From an uncultured Bacilli bacterium (GTDB lineage: Bacteria; Bacillota_I; Bacilli_A; RF39; UBA660): a stretch of DNA of 34,412 nucleotides. Location: positions 1-34,412 of the forward strand of contig CANRPZ010000003.1 in the NCBI GenBank assembly GCA_947632625.1, given 5' to 3'. Below the pieces are notes generated by a model. It searched no databases. It worked only from the letters and a program-made list of their open reading frames with translations, and had not been told where the DNA came from. Shown here in pieces: positions 15,230 through 23,629 of the stretch. How positions within the stretch are numbered: position 1 is the stretch's first letter; the number at the start of each line of letters is the position of its first letter. The position numbers were made by a program, and so were the translations under genes.

Positions 15230-16279
15230 ATGTGGTTTTTAACAATACTTGTATTAATTTTAATATTAGGAATTATTATTTTGGTGCATGAATTTGGACA
15301 TTTTATTTGGGCGAAAGCTTTTAAAGTTCATATTTATGAATTCTCAATTGGGATGGGGCCTGTTGTTCATACTCATAAGGGCAGGGATGGCATTAATTAT
15401 AACATACGTGCTTTTCCAATTGGTGGCTTTGTTTCTATGGCTGGAGAGGTATACGATGATGATGACAAAATCGATAAAAAGAAATTAATGTGTAATAAAC
15501 CTTGGTTTCAACGATTAATCATATTAGTAGCAGGCGTTGTTAACAATTTTATTTTAGCAATTTTGATTTTGTTTTTTATGGGATTGTTTCTTGGATCTAC
15601 GACGACAAAACCGATTGTTGGAACTGTTTTAGAAAATTCAGCAGTAGCCGAATCTGGAATAGAGGTTGGCGATCAAATTTTGGCGATTAATGATATAAAA
15701 GCAAATTCTTGGGATAAATTACAAATTGCTTTATATCGTAAGAATGAAAGTGGTACTTACACTTTTAAAATTAAAAAAGCAAATGGAGAAGAAAAAACGG
15801 TTTCGGTAACTCCTAAAAAAGTTACAAATGAAGATGGAACAGAAACTATGCAATTTGGTTTAGGATTAGATACGACAAAACATTACGGATTCTTTGCTAG
15901 TTTAAAATATGCCTTTTTAAAGTTTGGTAGTATCGTTTCTTCTATGATGTTAACCATTACAAGTTTATTTACGGGAAAAATATCTTTAAATGCCTTATCT
16001 GGACCAGTAGGAATTTATGGGGTTATTGGTGAATCTTTAAGTATAGGATTTTCTCAAATTGTTTATATTATAGCCTTTTTAAGTATTAATGTTGGTTTTA
16101 TTAATATTTTGCCATTCCCAGCCTTTGATGGTGGTAGAGTTCTATTCTTGCTTATCGAAAAAATAAAAGGAAAACCGGTAGATGCAAAGTTAGAGAATGC
16201 TTTTCATACCATTGGATTTTTCTTGTTAATGATTTTGATGCTTTATATAACAATTCAAGATATTATCAAGTTATTTTAA
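15230..16279 (+). CDS. rseP: Site-2 protease RseP (RasP)
   Basis: Intramembrane zinc metalloprotease that cleaves anti-sigma factors and leftover signal peptides within the membrane. The 349-aa product has the metal site HEFGH (20-24) in TM1, a PDZ domain (about residues 120-200, VLENSAVAESGIEVGDQILAIN), and the second metal motif NILPFPAFDGG with Asp300. Shine-Dalgarno AAGGAGG before ATG 15230. Co-transcribed with cdsA. Confidence 0.95.
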   Translation: MWFLTILVLILILGIIILVHEFGHFIWAKAFKVHIYEFSIGMGPVVHTHKGRDGINYNIRAFPIGGFVSMAGEVYDDDDKIDKKKLMCNKPWFQRLIILVAGVVNNFILAILILFFMGLFLGSTTTKPIVGTVLENSAVAESGIEVGDQILAINDIKANSWDKLQIALYRKNESGTYTFKIKKANGEEKTVSVTPKKVTNEDGTETMQFGLGLDTTKHYGFFASLKYAFLKFGSIVSSMMLTITSLFTGKISLNALSGPVGIYGVIGESLSIGFSQIVYIIAFLSINVGFINILPFPAFDGGRVLFLLIEKIKGKPVDAKLENAFHTIGFFLLMILMLYITIQDIIKLF

Positions 16280-16302
16280 GAAATCTTTTCAGGTTTCTTT
16301 TT
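16278..16302 (+). terminator. Weak terminator of rseP
   Basis: AAGAAA (16278-16283) and TTTCTT (16294-16299) with a 10-nt loop and a short T run. Only 6 bp, AT-rich. Confidence 0.4.
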
Positions 16303-16308
16303 AAATGC

Positions 16309-16337
16309 TTGTGTTTTTTTTCTTTTTTTTATATAAT
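16309..16337 (+). promoter_or_regulatory. Promoter of ftsA-ftsZ
   Basis: TTGTGT (16309-16314), 17-nt spacer, TATAAT (16332-16337). Confidence 0.6.
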
Positions 16338-16364
16338 GTTTAGTAGTAACAATAGGAGTAGCGT

Positions 16365-17609
16365 ATGAGAAGAATATTAGCGAGTATGGATATTGGTTCA
16401 AATTCAATTAAATTAATTGTAGCAGAACTTGTTAAAAGAAAAATCAATATTTTAGCTGTTGCTGAAACTGAAACAAAAGGAATCAAAAATGGCTTGGTAG
16501 TGAATAAAGAGTCTTTTTGCTCAACTTTAAAAGAAACTCTAAAAAAAGCCGAAGATATTCTTGGTTTAAAGGTTAAAAAAATAATTATTACAGTGCCTTC
16601 TTTTCATACAGAATTTTTATTAAGTGAAGGAAATACTACGATTACAAACGAAAGTAAAGTTGTTAAAGGAATAGATATTGTCCGTGCTATGCAAGCTTCT
16701 ATTTATAATAAAATTCCTGATACTTATGAAATGGTCGATCTTGTTCCAACTGGTTTTAAAATTAATGAAAAAGAGATTGTTAAAAATCCTTTAGAGCAAA
16801 CGGCAGAAAAGTTAATGGTAAGAACAATGATTACGAGTGTTCCAAAAGAAAATTTAGCTCCAATATTAGAATGTTTTAAAAAGCTAGAGGTAGAGGTCAT
16901 TGGTACGAATTTTTCAACAGTTGGAGATTATTATGCTTTTAAAAATGAAAAATTGAATAATGAAATAGGGGCAGTTATAAATATTGGGAGTGCCACCACA
17001 ACCGTTTCCATTTTTAATAAAGGCATTCTAATTAATACAAATACGATTGAAATGGGTGGACAAAATATCGATAATGATATATCATTTATATATAAAGTAA
17101 CCAAGATGGATGCGAAAAAGATTAAAGAAAGTTTAGGTCTTGCTCATAATAGACAAGCCTTGGCTAGCAATCAAATTGTGGTTACGAATAAATTAGGAGA
17201 AGATGTTTCAATTAATCAATATGAATTAAGTGAAATTATCATGAGCCGTTTGGAAGAAATATTAAATATTGCGAAAAAACAAATTAATTACTTAACAAAA
17301 AAAGAAATTCATTATATAATAGTATCGGGCGGCGTAAGTGAAACCGCAGATTTTCAATTAATACTAGAAAGTGTTTTTGGAAAAAGTGCTAAACTTATGA
17401 ATGTTCAAGAAATTGGAGTTCGCGATAATAAATATTCTGCGGCGTTAGGTATTCTTAAAAATTTTGATAGTAAATTAAGATTACGTGGTAAAGATTTTTC
17501 GATTTTTTCACCAGAAGAAATGGAAGAATTAAGTGGTAAACATAGAAAATTAAATATATCGGATAATTCTGTTCTAGGAAAATTATTTGGATATTTTTTT
17601 GATAATTAA
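16365..17609 (+). CDS. ftsA: Cell division protein FtsA
   Basis: Actin-like ATPase that tethers FtsZ filaments to the membrane. The 414-aa product has the phosphate-binding strand ASMDIGSNSIKLIVAEL near the N-terminus, the FtsA-specific 1C subdomain, a second phosphate loop VINIGSATTTVSIF, VSGG in the adenosine motif and a C-terminal amphipathic helix (LGKLFGYFF) that fits the membrane-targeting role. Divergence from Bacillus FtsA is considerable, but synteny with ftsZ 12 nt downstream settles it. Shine-Dalgarno TAGGAG before ATG 16365. Confidence 0.93.
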   Translation: MRRILASMDIGSNSIKLIVAELVKRKINILAVAETETKGIKNGLVVNKESFCSTLKETLKKAEDILGLKVKKIIITVPSFHTEFLLSEGNTTITNESKVVKGIDIVRAMQASIYNKIPDTYEMVDLVPTGFKINEKEIVKNPLEQTAEKLMVRTMITSVPKENLAPILECFKKLEVEVIGTNFSTVGDYYAFKNEKLNNEIGAVINIGSATTTVSIFNKGILINTNTIEMGGQNIDNDISFIYKVTKMDAKKIKESLGLAHNRQALASNQIVVTNKLGEDVSINQYELSEIIMSRLEEILNIAKKQINYLTKKEIHYIIVSGGVSETADFQLILESVFGKSAKLMNVQEIGVRDNKYSAALGILKNFDSKLRLRGKDFSIFSPEEMEELSGKHRKLNISDNSVLGKLFGYFFDN

Positions 17610-17621
17610 GGAGAGTGTATT

Positions 17622-18713
17622 ATGGACGGAGTAGGAACAAATGGACTTAAGTTAAATCCAATTGCTAAAATTAAAGTATTTGGTGTTGGTGGCGGTGGAT
17701 GTAACGCCGTTAATCGAATGGTAGAAGAAGGAGTACAAGGTGTCGAGTTTTACGTAGTAAATACGGATAAACAAGTATTAGATACCTCTAAAGCAGAACA
17801 TAAAATCCAAATTGGAGAAAGTATTACAGGAGGACGTGGAGCTGGATCTAATCCAGAGGTAGGACGCGAAGCCGCATTAGAGAATAAAAGTGAGATTGAA
17901 AATGCAATTCGTGGAGCTGATATGGTCTTTATTGCTTGTGGTTTAGGTGGTGGTACTGGAACGGGTGCTGCACCAGTCGTTGCAGAAATTGCCCAAGAAT
18001 TAGGAGCTTTAACCGTTGGAATTGTAACAAAGCCTTTTCGCTTTGAAGGAACAACGAGAATGGAACATGCTTTAGTTGGTTTAGAGGAATTAAAAAAACA
18101 TGTGGATACTTTAATCATTATTCCAAATGATCGTTTAAGAGATATTATTGATAAAACCACAACTTTTGAAGATGCCTTTAAAGAGGTCGATAATGTTTTA
18201 CATAGAGGAGTACAATCTATTTCAGATTTAATTGCTGTAACTGGACTTATTAACCTTGATTTTGCGGATGTTAAAACAGTAATGCAAAACTCTGGTACGG
18301 CTTTAATTGGAATTGGTATGGGAATTGGTGATAATCGTGCAGTGGATGCTGCAGAACAAGCTGTATCAAGTACACTATTGGAAACAACAATAGAAGGAGC
18401 AACCGATGCTATAGTAAACGTTACTGGTGGAGCCTCTTTAGGAATGTTTGAAACGGAAGAAGCCGTTGAAGCTGTACGAGCAGCAGCAGGGAATGATGTA
18501 AATATTATCTTTGGTGCAATTAAAAATGAAAATTTAAATGATGAGGTAATCGTTACCGTTATAGCAACAGGATTTGATGGAGCCAAAAAAGAAAGAGAAA
18601 ATCGAGATGAAATGAATACCTCTCGTGAACAAAAAATGAAGAGAAGCTTCGATGAAGATATGGATTCTGAATATGATATCCCACCATTTTTAAGAAATCA
18701 TGATGATTTTTAA
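17622..18713 (+). CDS. ftsZ: Cell division GTPase FtsZ
   Basis: Tubulin-like GTPase forming the division ring. The 363-aa product has [13 protein letters not shown], the tubulin signature GGGTGTG (109-115), the T7 synergy-loop region [13 protein letters not shown], and a C-terminal conserved peptide DIPPFLR (352-358) after a short charged linker, which binds FtsA and other partners. Shine-Dalgarno AAGGAGA before ATG 17622. A long open frame on the opposite strand is only its shadow. Confidence 0.98.
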   Translation: MDGVGTNGLKLNPIAKIKVFGVGGGGCNAVNRMVEEGVQGVEFYVVNTDKQVLDTSKAEHKIQIGESITGGRGAGSNPEVGREAALENKSEIENAIRGADMVFIACGLGGGTGTGAAPVVAEIAQELGALTVGIVTKPFRFEGTTRMEHALVGLEELKKHVDTLIIIPNDRLRDIIDKTTTFEDAFKEVDNVLHRGVQSISDLIAVTGLINLDFADVKTVMQNSGTALIGIGMGIGDNRAVDAAEQAVSSTLLETTIEGATDAIVNVTGGASLGMFETEEAVEAVRAAAGNDVNIIFGAIKNENLNDEVIVTVIATGFDGAKKERENRDEMNTSREQKMKRSFDEDMDSEYDIPPFLRNHDDF

Positions 18714-18721
18714 TAAAGGAC

Positions 18722-18754
18722 AAAAAATGACATAAAAAAATGTCTTTTTTTTTT
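18722..18754 (+). terminator. Terminator of ftsZ
   Basis: GACAT (18729-18733) and ATGTC (18740-18744), flanked by an A run before and ten T after, which extend the pairing. Confidence 0.6.
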
Positions 18755-18759
18755 ATAAT
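18727..18759 (+). promoter_or_regulatory. Possible spoIIGA-sigE promoter with long spacer
   Basis: ATGACA (18727-18732) and TATAAT (18754-18759) are separated by 21 nt. A similarly over-long spacer (22 bp) is known for the Spo0A-activated spoIIG promoter of B. subtilis. No clear Spo0A box (TGNCGAA) is seen, and the -35 overlaps the ftsZ terminator. Confidence 0.3.
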
Positions 18760-18774
18760 TTTTAGGGTGATTCT

Positions 18775-19560
18775 ATGACGGTTTATGTGGATATGGTTTT
18801 CCTTTTAAATTTTTATTTGGACTTTCTAATTTTAATGACAACCTGTATTACTTTAAAAAGAAAAACAACCATTAGAAGAATAGTTTTAGGGGCTTTCATT
18901 GGGAGTTTATCTATTTTCTTTCTTTTCTTTGCTATTCCGTCCTTTCTTTTATTCTTTTTTAAATTATTTATCGCAATTCTTATGGTTATTTCGACCTTTC
19001 ACTATAAAGACTTAAAATATACTTTAAATAATTTAGGCTATTTTTATATGATTAGTGTTATTTTAGGAGGCTTCTTTTATTATTTGAATATTGAATTTTC
19101 CTATCAATCGGTTGGTTTGGTCTTTTTTCATAAAAAAGTGAATGGCAATCTTTTATTTTTGTGCATACTTTCACCTGTAGTTTTATATTTTTATAATAAG
19201 CAATCGAAACAATTTAAAAAAATGTATCAATTTATTTATGATGTGGAAATTGTTTTAAAAAAAGAATCTATTAAAATAAAAGGATTTTTGGATACAGGAA
19301 ATAAATTAATTGATCCTATTACCAACAAACCCATTCTTTTGTTAGAAAAAGGATTAATTCAGTTAAAAGAAGAAAAGGTTTATTATGTTCCTTATAATGG
19401 GTTAAATGAACATAAATTACTAAAATGTATTAAACCTAAATATGTTCTGGTTGATAAAAAGAAATATAAAAATGTTCTTCTCGGTATAAGCGACAAAAAA
19501 TTTCATTTAGAGGGTGTAGAATGTTTATTGAATAATAAAATGATGGAGGATTTGTTATGA
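18775..19560 (+). CDS. spoIIGA: Sporulation sigma-E processing protease SpoIIGA
   Basis: Membrane aspartic protease that removes the pro-sequence of SigE after a signal from the forespore. The 261-aa product has about five membrane segments in its first 140 residues and a cytoplasmic C-terminal domain with the catalytic motif GFLDTGNKLIDP (Asp173). Shine-Dalgarno AGGGTGAT before ATG 18775. It overlaps sigE by 4 nt (ATGA), so the protease and its substrate are coupled, as in other spore formers. Confidence 0.95.
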   Translation: MTVYVDMVFLLNFYLDFLILMTTCITLKRKTTIRRIVLGAFIGSLSIFFLFFAIPSFLLFFFKLFIAILMVISTFHYKDLKYTLNNLGYFYMISVILGGFFYYLNIEFSYQSVGLVFFHKKVNGNLLFLCILSPVVLYFYNKQSKQFKKMYQFIYDVEIVLKKESIKIKGFLDTGNKLIDPITNKPILLLEKGLIQLKEEKVYYVPYNGLNEHKLLKCIKPKYVLVDKKKYKNVLLGISDKKFHLEGVECLLNNKMMEDLL

Positions 19561-20240
19561 TAAAAAAATTACTTTTATGGTTAAAAACAAAATATCAAAA
19601 TTGTTTCTTTGTGGGAAGCAGTGATAAATTACCACCACCGTTAAGTAAAGAAGAAGAGCTCTCTCTTTTAATTCGTTTAAAAGAAGGGGATGATACAGCA
19701 AGAGAAAAATTAATTGAACATAACCTTCGTTTAGTGGTTTTTTTAGCAAAGAAATATGAGGGTAGTGGTTATGATATAGAAGATTTAGTAAGTATAGGTT
19801 CCATTGGTTTAATAAAAGGAATCAATACGTATAAAATTGATAAGAATATTAAACTTGCTACTTATGCTTCTCGTTGTATTGCTAATGAAATTTTAATGTT
19901 TTTAAGAAAAAATAAACGACGTAAAACCGAAATTTCCTTTGAAGATGCCCTAAACTATGATTCAGAAGGAAATGAACTCCATTTAGAAGATATTTTAGGA
20001 ACCGATGAAGATGTGGTCATTAAGGAATTTGAATCGGCGATGGATAAAAAAATGTTGGCAGATGAAATTAATAAATTGGATAAAAGAGATCGCCAAATCA
20101 TGATTTTAAGGTATGGATTAAATAATACGGAAGAATATACCCAAAAAGAGGTAGCAGAAATGTTGGGTATTAGTCAATCCTATATTTCTAGAATAGAAAA
20201 AAAAGTGATTAAAAATTTAAAAAATTTATTAAAAACTTAA
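19557..20240 (+). CDS. sigE: RNA polymerase sporulation sigma factor SigE
   Basis: Early mother-cell sigma factor. The 227-aa product has a short hydrophobic/basic pro-region (about residues 1-20, MIKKLLLWLKTKYQN), then LPPPLSKEEE, sigma region 2 (NLRLVVFLAKKY, DIEDLVSIGSIGLIKGI, LATYASRCIANEILMFLR) and region 4 with the HTH MLGISQSYISRIEKKVIK. Assignment to SigE rather than SigK rests on the overlap with spoIIGA and the pro-sequence. The pro-region is a little shorter than in Bacillus. sigG follows after a hairpin. Confidence 0.95.
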   Translation: MIKKLLLWLKTKYQNCFFVGSSDKLPPPLSKEEELSLLIRLKEGDDTAREKLIEHNLRLVVFLAKKYEGSGYDIEDLVSIGSIGLIKGINTYKIDKNIKLATYASRCIANEILMFLRKNKRRKTEISFEDALNYDSEGNELHLEDILGTDEDVVIKEFESAMDKKMLADEINKLDKRDRQIMILRYGLNNTEEYTQKEVAEMLGISQSYISRIEKKVIKNLKNLLKT

Positions 20241-20271
20241 AATATACTTATATTAAGTTTGGTAAATGAAT

Positions 20272-20317
20272 AAAAAAACTCTTTTTATAGCAAAACTAGT
20301 ATGAAAGGAGTTTTTTT
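20272..20317 (+). promoter_or_regulatory. 18-bp hairpin burying the sigG ribosome-binding site; also a terminator shape for sigE
   Basis: Bases 20272-20289 pair with 20300-20317 without a break (two G-U pairs), loop 20290-20299. The 3' arm contains the sigG Shine-Dalgarno AAAGGAG (20304-20310) and ends at the base before the ATG (20318). The stem ends are A7 and T7, so the same structure could terminate read-through from sigE. Confidence 0.75.
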
Positions 20318-21094
20318 ATGAGTAAATACAAAGTAGATATTACGAACTTAAATACTAATGATATAAAAGTTCTTAAACAAAGTGAAATGAATGAATTATT
20401 TAAACAATATCAACAAGGTGATTTAACAGCAAAAGAAGAACTAATAAACGGAAATTTAAAGTTAGTATTAAGTATTTTAAAGCGTTTTAATAAAGAAAAG
20501 TATAATATGGATGATTTGTTTCAGGTTGGAGTTATTGGATTAATAAAAGCGATTGATAATTTTGATTTGTCTTATGATTTAAAATTATCTACGTATGCTT
20601 GTCCATTAATAATAGGAGAAATCAAGCGATATATTCGGGATAATACTCCCATTCGTGTCAGTCGGAGTATTAAAGATTTAGCTTACTCTATTATTAAATT
20701 TAAAGAAGAATACATAAAAACATATGGGGTTGAACCTACCAACCAAAAAATTAGTGAAGAACTAAATATATTAGAGTATCAAATTAATTTTGCTTTAGAA
20801 TCTTTACGAGAACCGATGAGTATTTTTGAACCTATTTATAATGATGGGGGAGATACTATTTATTTACAAGATCAAATTGCCGATAAAAAAGAAACAAATC
20901 AGGATAAGGATATGTTGATTTCTTTACGAAAAGCTTTAAATAAAATTAAAGAAAGAGAAAGAAATGTTTTAGTCTCTCGATTTATTATTGGTAAAACCCA
21001 AATGGAGATTGCCGAGTCTTTAGGTATTTCGCAAGCTCAAGTGTCTCGAATTGAAAAAAATGCTATTAATAATGTTAGGCGTTTAATTAAATAA
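20318..21094 (+). CDS. sigG: RNA polymerase sporulation sigma factor SigG
   Basis: Late forespore sigma factor. The 258-aa product matches SigG along its length: N-terminal KVDITNLNTNDIKVLKQSEM, region 2 (NLKLVLSILKRF, MDDLFQVGVIGLIKAIDNFD), the SigF/SigG-type IRVSRSIKDLA, FEPIYNDGGDTIY in region 3, and region 4 HTH SLGISQAQVSRIEKNAI. No pro-sequence. Its position directly after spoIIGA-sigE is the classical order. Translation start is inside a strong hairpin (20272-20317), which would prevent translation from read-through mRNA. Confidence 0.95.
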   Translation: MSKYKVDITNLNTNDIKVLKQSEMNELFKQYQQGDLTAKEELINGNLKLVLSILKRFNKEKYNMDDLFQVGVIGLIKAIDNFDLSYDLKLSTYACPLIIGEIKRYIRDNTPIRVSRSIKDLAYSIIKFKEEYIKTYGVEPTNQKISEELNILEYQINFALESLREPMSIFEPIYNDGGDTIYLQDQIADKKETNQDKDMLISLRKALNKIKERERNVLVSRFIIGKTQMEIAESLGISQAQVSRIEKNAINNVRRLIK

Positions 21095-21101
21095 TTTTTT
21101 T

Positions 21102-21110
21102 TGGTATAAT
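21102..21110 (+). promoter_or_regulatory. Extended -10 promoter of dut
   Basis: TGG followed by TATAAT (21105-21110), 22 nt before the dut start; no good -35. Confidence 0.5.
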
Positions 21111-21131
21111 AGTAGCAAGTGAGGTAGAAAA

Positions 21132-21578
21132 ATGAATAGTGAAAAAGTAAATGTTAAAAAAGTAAATGTTAAGGCGAAGATTCCAACTTATGGAACCCAA
21201 TATGCAGCAGGAGCAGATCTTTATGCTTGTATAGAAGAGTCTTTAAGTTTCAATCCCCATGAAACAAAGTTAGTTCCGACTGGTCTTTCTTTTGAAATAC
21301 CTTCTGGCTATGCCGGATTTATTTATGCAAGAAGCGGACTTGCTAGCAAAAGACATTTAGCACCAGCCAATAAAGTAGGGGTAGTTGATTCCGATTATCG
21401 TGGAGAGGTGATGGTCGCTTTACATAACCACAGTAATGAAACACAAACGATTGAACCAGAGGAAAGAATTGCTCAATTTGTTATTGCTCCTTATTTAAAA
21501 GCGGAATTTAATTTAGTAGAAGAATTAGATGAAACGACGCGTGGTAGTGGTGGTTTTGGTTCAACAGGAACGAAATAG
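21132..21578 (+). CDS. dut: Deoxyuridine 5'-triphosphate nucleotidohydrolase (dUTPase)
   Basis: Trimeric dUTPase: hydrolyses dUTP to dUMP and pyrophosphate, keeping uracil out of DNA and feeding thymidylate synthesis. All five motifs are visible in the 148-aa product: AAGADLYA, ARSGLA, GVVDSDYRGEV, RIAQFVI and the C-terminal RGSGGFGSTG. Shine-Dalgarno GTGAGG before ATG 21132. Own promoter and terminator. Confidence 0.96.
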   Translation: MNSEKVNVKKVNVKAKIPTYGTQYAAGADLYACIEESLSFNPHETKLVPTGLSFEIPSGYAGFIYARSGLASKRHLAPANKVGVVDSDYRGEVMVALHNHSNETQTIEPEERIAQFVIAPYLKAEFNLVEELDETTRGSGGFGSTGTK

Positions 21579-21581
21579 GTG

Positions 21582-21610
21582 AAAAAGAATTTTATAAAAG
21601 TTCTTTTTTT
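21582..21610 (+). terminator. Terminator of dut
   Basis: AAAAAGAATTTT (21582-21593) pairs with AAAAGTTCTTTTT (21597-21608, one G-U) around a 3-nt loop and runs into T. Confidence 0.75.
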
Positions 21611-21644
21611 TTAACTTTTTAATACAATAAAGTAAGGTGGTAAT

Positions 21645-21866
21645 ATGCGAGTGTCCGATTTACAACTTAAAGATGTTGTCAGTTTACTAGATGGAAAAAA
21701 ATTAGGCAGAATTGTGGATATTGAACTAAATAACGAGGGACAAGTAAAATATTTTGTTGTTGAGCCTAAACATTTTTTTAATTTTTTTAAAAGTAATAAT
21801 GAAATTAATGTGGGAATGAAAGAAATAAAAAAAATTGGGGAAGATGTCATATTGGTTGAAATATAA
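21645..21866 (+). CDS. YlmC/YmxH family PRC-barrel protein
   Basis: A 73-aa single PRC-barrel protein. RVSDLQLKDVVSLLDGKKLGRIVDIELN followed by GQVKYFVV is the family pattern. Members are linked to sporulation by conservation and by location close to sigG (ylmC in Bacillus) but have no established biochemical role. Shine-Dalgarno AAGGTGG before ATG 21645. The -35 box of the next promoter lies in its last codons. Confidence 0.85.
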   Translation: MRVSDLQLKDVVSLLDGKKLGRIVDIELNNEGQVKYFVVEPKHFFNFFKSNNEINVGMKEIKKIGEDVILVEI

Positions 21867-21884
21867 TCTTTTTTTTTTTATAAT
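21856..21884 (+). promoter_or_regulatory. Promoter of lspA-rluD
   Basis: TTGAAA (21856-21861), 17-nt spacer, TATAAT (21879-21884). The -35 is inside the end of the YlmC-like gene. Confidence 0.65.
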
Positions 21885-21907
21885 ATAAGAAGAAAGAAAG
21901 GATGTTT

Positions 21908-22369
21908 ATGAATAAAAAAATTTTTTTAGTGGCTATTCTTTCTTTATTAATTGACCAAATCAGTAAAATTGGAATTGGTATTTTTTTAACTTTTAATGAA
22001 AAAAAGATTCTTATTAAAAATTTTTTTTCTTTACAGCTTATTCAAAATTATGGAGCTGCCTGGAATATTTTAAATAATAAAGTAGATTTTTTAATCCTTA
22101 TTTCCTTACTTGCTATTTTTATTCTTTATCGTTATATGTATAATTTTAAACACAATAAAAGAAACAATTTGGCTTTTGGTTTGATTTTAGGTGGTGTAGT
22201 AGGGAATTTAATCGATCGAGTTTTTCTAGGGTATGTAAGAGACTTTTTAGCATTTAAAATTATAAATTATGATTATCCGGTGTTTAATTTCGCCGATGTG
22301 TTTATTGTAATAGGAGTATTTCTTTTAATTTTTGCAATATTAAAAGGAGAAGACAGAGATGAAATTTAA
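21908..22369 (+). CDS. lspA: Lipoprotein signal peptidase (signal peptidase II)
   Basis: Membrane aspartic protease that removes the signal peptide of diacylglyceryl-modified prolipoproteins. The 153-aa product has four membrane segments, QNYGAAWN, the catalytic Asp103 in GNLIDRV and Asp130 in FNFADVF. ATG 21902 touches its Shine-Dalgarno, so ATG 21908, 6 nt after AAAGG, is preferred. It overlaps rluD by 11 nt; lspA-rluD is a classical Firmicutes pair. Confidence 0.94.
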   Translation: MNKKIFLVAILSLLIDQISKIGIGIFLTFNEKKILIKNFFSLQLIQNYGAAWNILNNKVDFLILISLLAIFILYRYMYNFKHNKRNNLAFGLILGGVVGNLIDRVFLGYVRDFLAFKIINYDYPVFNFADVFIVIGVFLLIFAILKGEDRDEI

Positions 22370-23243
22370 TAGTGAGGTAGAAAAAATTCGTATTGATAAG
22401 TATTTAAGTGATAAATTGGCTTTTTCACGTAGTTGTATTGCTAAAATGCTTCAAGATGGTAGTATTTTGGTCAATCAAAAACAAGTAAAACCGAGTTATA
22501 TCGTTTCTTTAAATGATCAAATTGAAATTGTTAAAGAATATAAAAAAGAATCGGATTTAAAACCGGAAGAAATGCCTTTAGATATTGTTTATGAAGATGA
22601 TGATATTATGGTTATTAATAAGCCTAGTGGGGTTGTTGTGCATCCTGGAGCTGGGAATTCTTTTAATACCCTTGCTAATGGGCTTTTATATTACACCCAA
22701 AATTTAAGTGATGTAAATGGTGAAAAAAGGCCCGGAATTGTTCATCGCTTGGATAAAGATACCTCTGGATTAATGTTAGTTGCTAAAAATAACAAAGCTC
22801 ATGAAATTTTATCCGAAGATTTTAAAGTTCATGCGGTAAAAAGAGAATATGTTGCTCTTTTGTGTGGAGTACTACCGCATAACGAAGCTAAAATTGATGC
22901 TCCGATTGGAAGAGATACTAAAAATCGTAAAAGAATGGCTGTTACGGATAAGAATTCTAAAAATGCCGTTACGTATTTAAAAGTGTTAAAGCGTTATAAA
23001 AACTATACTTTAGTAAGCCTTCATTTAGAAACGGGAAGAACCCATCAAATTCGAGTTCATATGAAATATATTGGCTATCCGGTTTTTAATGATCCTCTTT
23101 ATGGATGTGAAAGTAAAAAAAATATTGGGCAATTTCTACATTCTAAAACGATTTCTTTTAAGCATCCAATTACTAAAAAAGAAATGTTTTTTTCCTCTGA
23201 ATTACCTAGTTATTTTACCGAGTTTTTAAATACTTTAGAATAG
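22359..23243 (+). CDS. rluD: RluD-family 23S rRNA pseudouridine synthase
   Basis: Isomerises uridines in 23S rRNA. The 294-aa product has an N-terminal S4 RNA-binding domain (IDKYLSDKLAFSRSCIAKML), the INKPSGVVVHPG motif, the catalytic HRLDKDTSG with Asp132, and the C-terminal GRTHQIRVHMKYIGYPVFND. Which uridines are modified cannot be read from sequence; the lspA neighbour suggests the YlyB/RluD group. Shine-Dalgarno AAAGGAGA before ATG 22359. Confidence 0.92.
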   Translation: MKFNSEVEKIRIDKYLSDKLAFSRSCIAKMLQDGSILVNQKQVKPSYIVSLNDQIEIVKEYKKESDLKPEEMPLDIVYEDDDIMVINKPSGVVVHPGAGNSFNTLANGLLYYTQNLSDVNGEKRPGIVHRLDKDTSGLMLVAKNNKAHEILSEDFKVHAVKREYVALLCGVLPHNEAKIDAPIGRDTKNRKRMAVTDKNSKNAVTYLKVLKRYKNYTLVSLHLETGRTHQIRVHMKYIGYPVFNDPLYGCESKKNIGQFLHSKTISFKHPITKKEMFFSSELPSYFTEFLNTLE

Positions 23244-23567
23244 AAAAAGCATGAAAATATGCGCAAATGTATAAACACATAAAAAGAAATAGGGGAGACT
23301 GAAAAGATGATAGTTTCCATAAATATTTTTAATGTGATATACAAATAGATAGGAAAAAATCATTAAAAATAAAGAAATAAAGAAAGTACAGAAAAGGTTA
23401 TTTACAAAAAGGAAAAAATAAAAAAACGCTAAAAGTAAAATTAAATTACTTATGTAAATAAATAAAAAATCATTGTCAATTTTTTCCATTAGAATAATTT
23501 TTCGAATGGGAATGAATAAAAGAATATGACTCAAAATAAAACATAGGGTTATTACTAGTGTTTTTAT
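23235..23567 (-). CDS. Possible small membrane protein, AUA-like start
   Basis: A 110-codon frame on the minus strand fills the otherwise empty 23244-23629 gap. The product would be very hydrophobic with three or four membrane segments (LVITLCFILSHILLFI near the start, LILLLAFFYFFLF, FISLFLMIFSYLF). The minus strand has a good Shine-Dalgarno, AAAGAGGTG (23581-23573), but the codon at normal spacing is ATA (23567-23565), followed by KTLVITL; an ATG is not available and the TTG at 23534 has no Shine-Dalgarno. Either ATA is used, or the gene is decaying from an ATG, or the frame is chance in T-rich DNA. It ends overlapping rluD by 9 nt. No family recognised. Confidence 0.4.
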   Translation of the reverse strand: MKTLVITLCFILSHILLFIPIRKIILMEKIDNDFLFIYISNLILLLAFFYFFLFVNNLFCTFFISLFLMIFSYLFVYHIKNIYGNYHLFSLPYFFLCVYTFAHIFMLFLF

Positions 23568-23629
23568 AAACTCACCTCTTTACTTAATTTAAGAAATATA
23601 CTAAAATATATACTTAAGGAGTTAGAAAT

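Noticed and set aside
17750-18586. 278-codon open frame on the minus strand opposite ftsZ
   Set aside because: It is a shadow of the codon pattern of ftsZ; the product is Ser/Ala/Pro-rich low-complexity sequence with no recognisable domain or Shine-Dalgarno.
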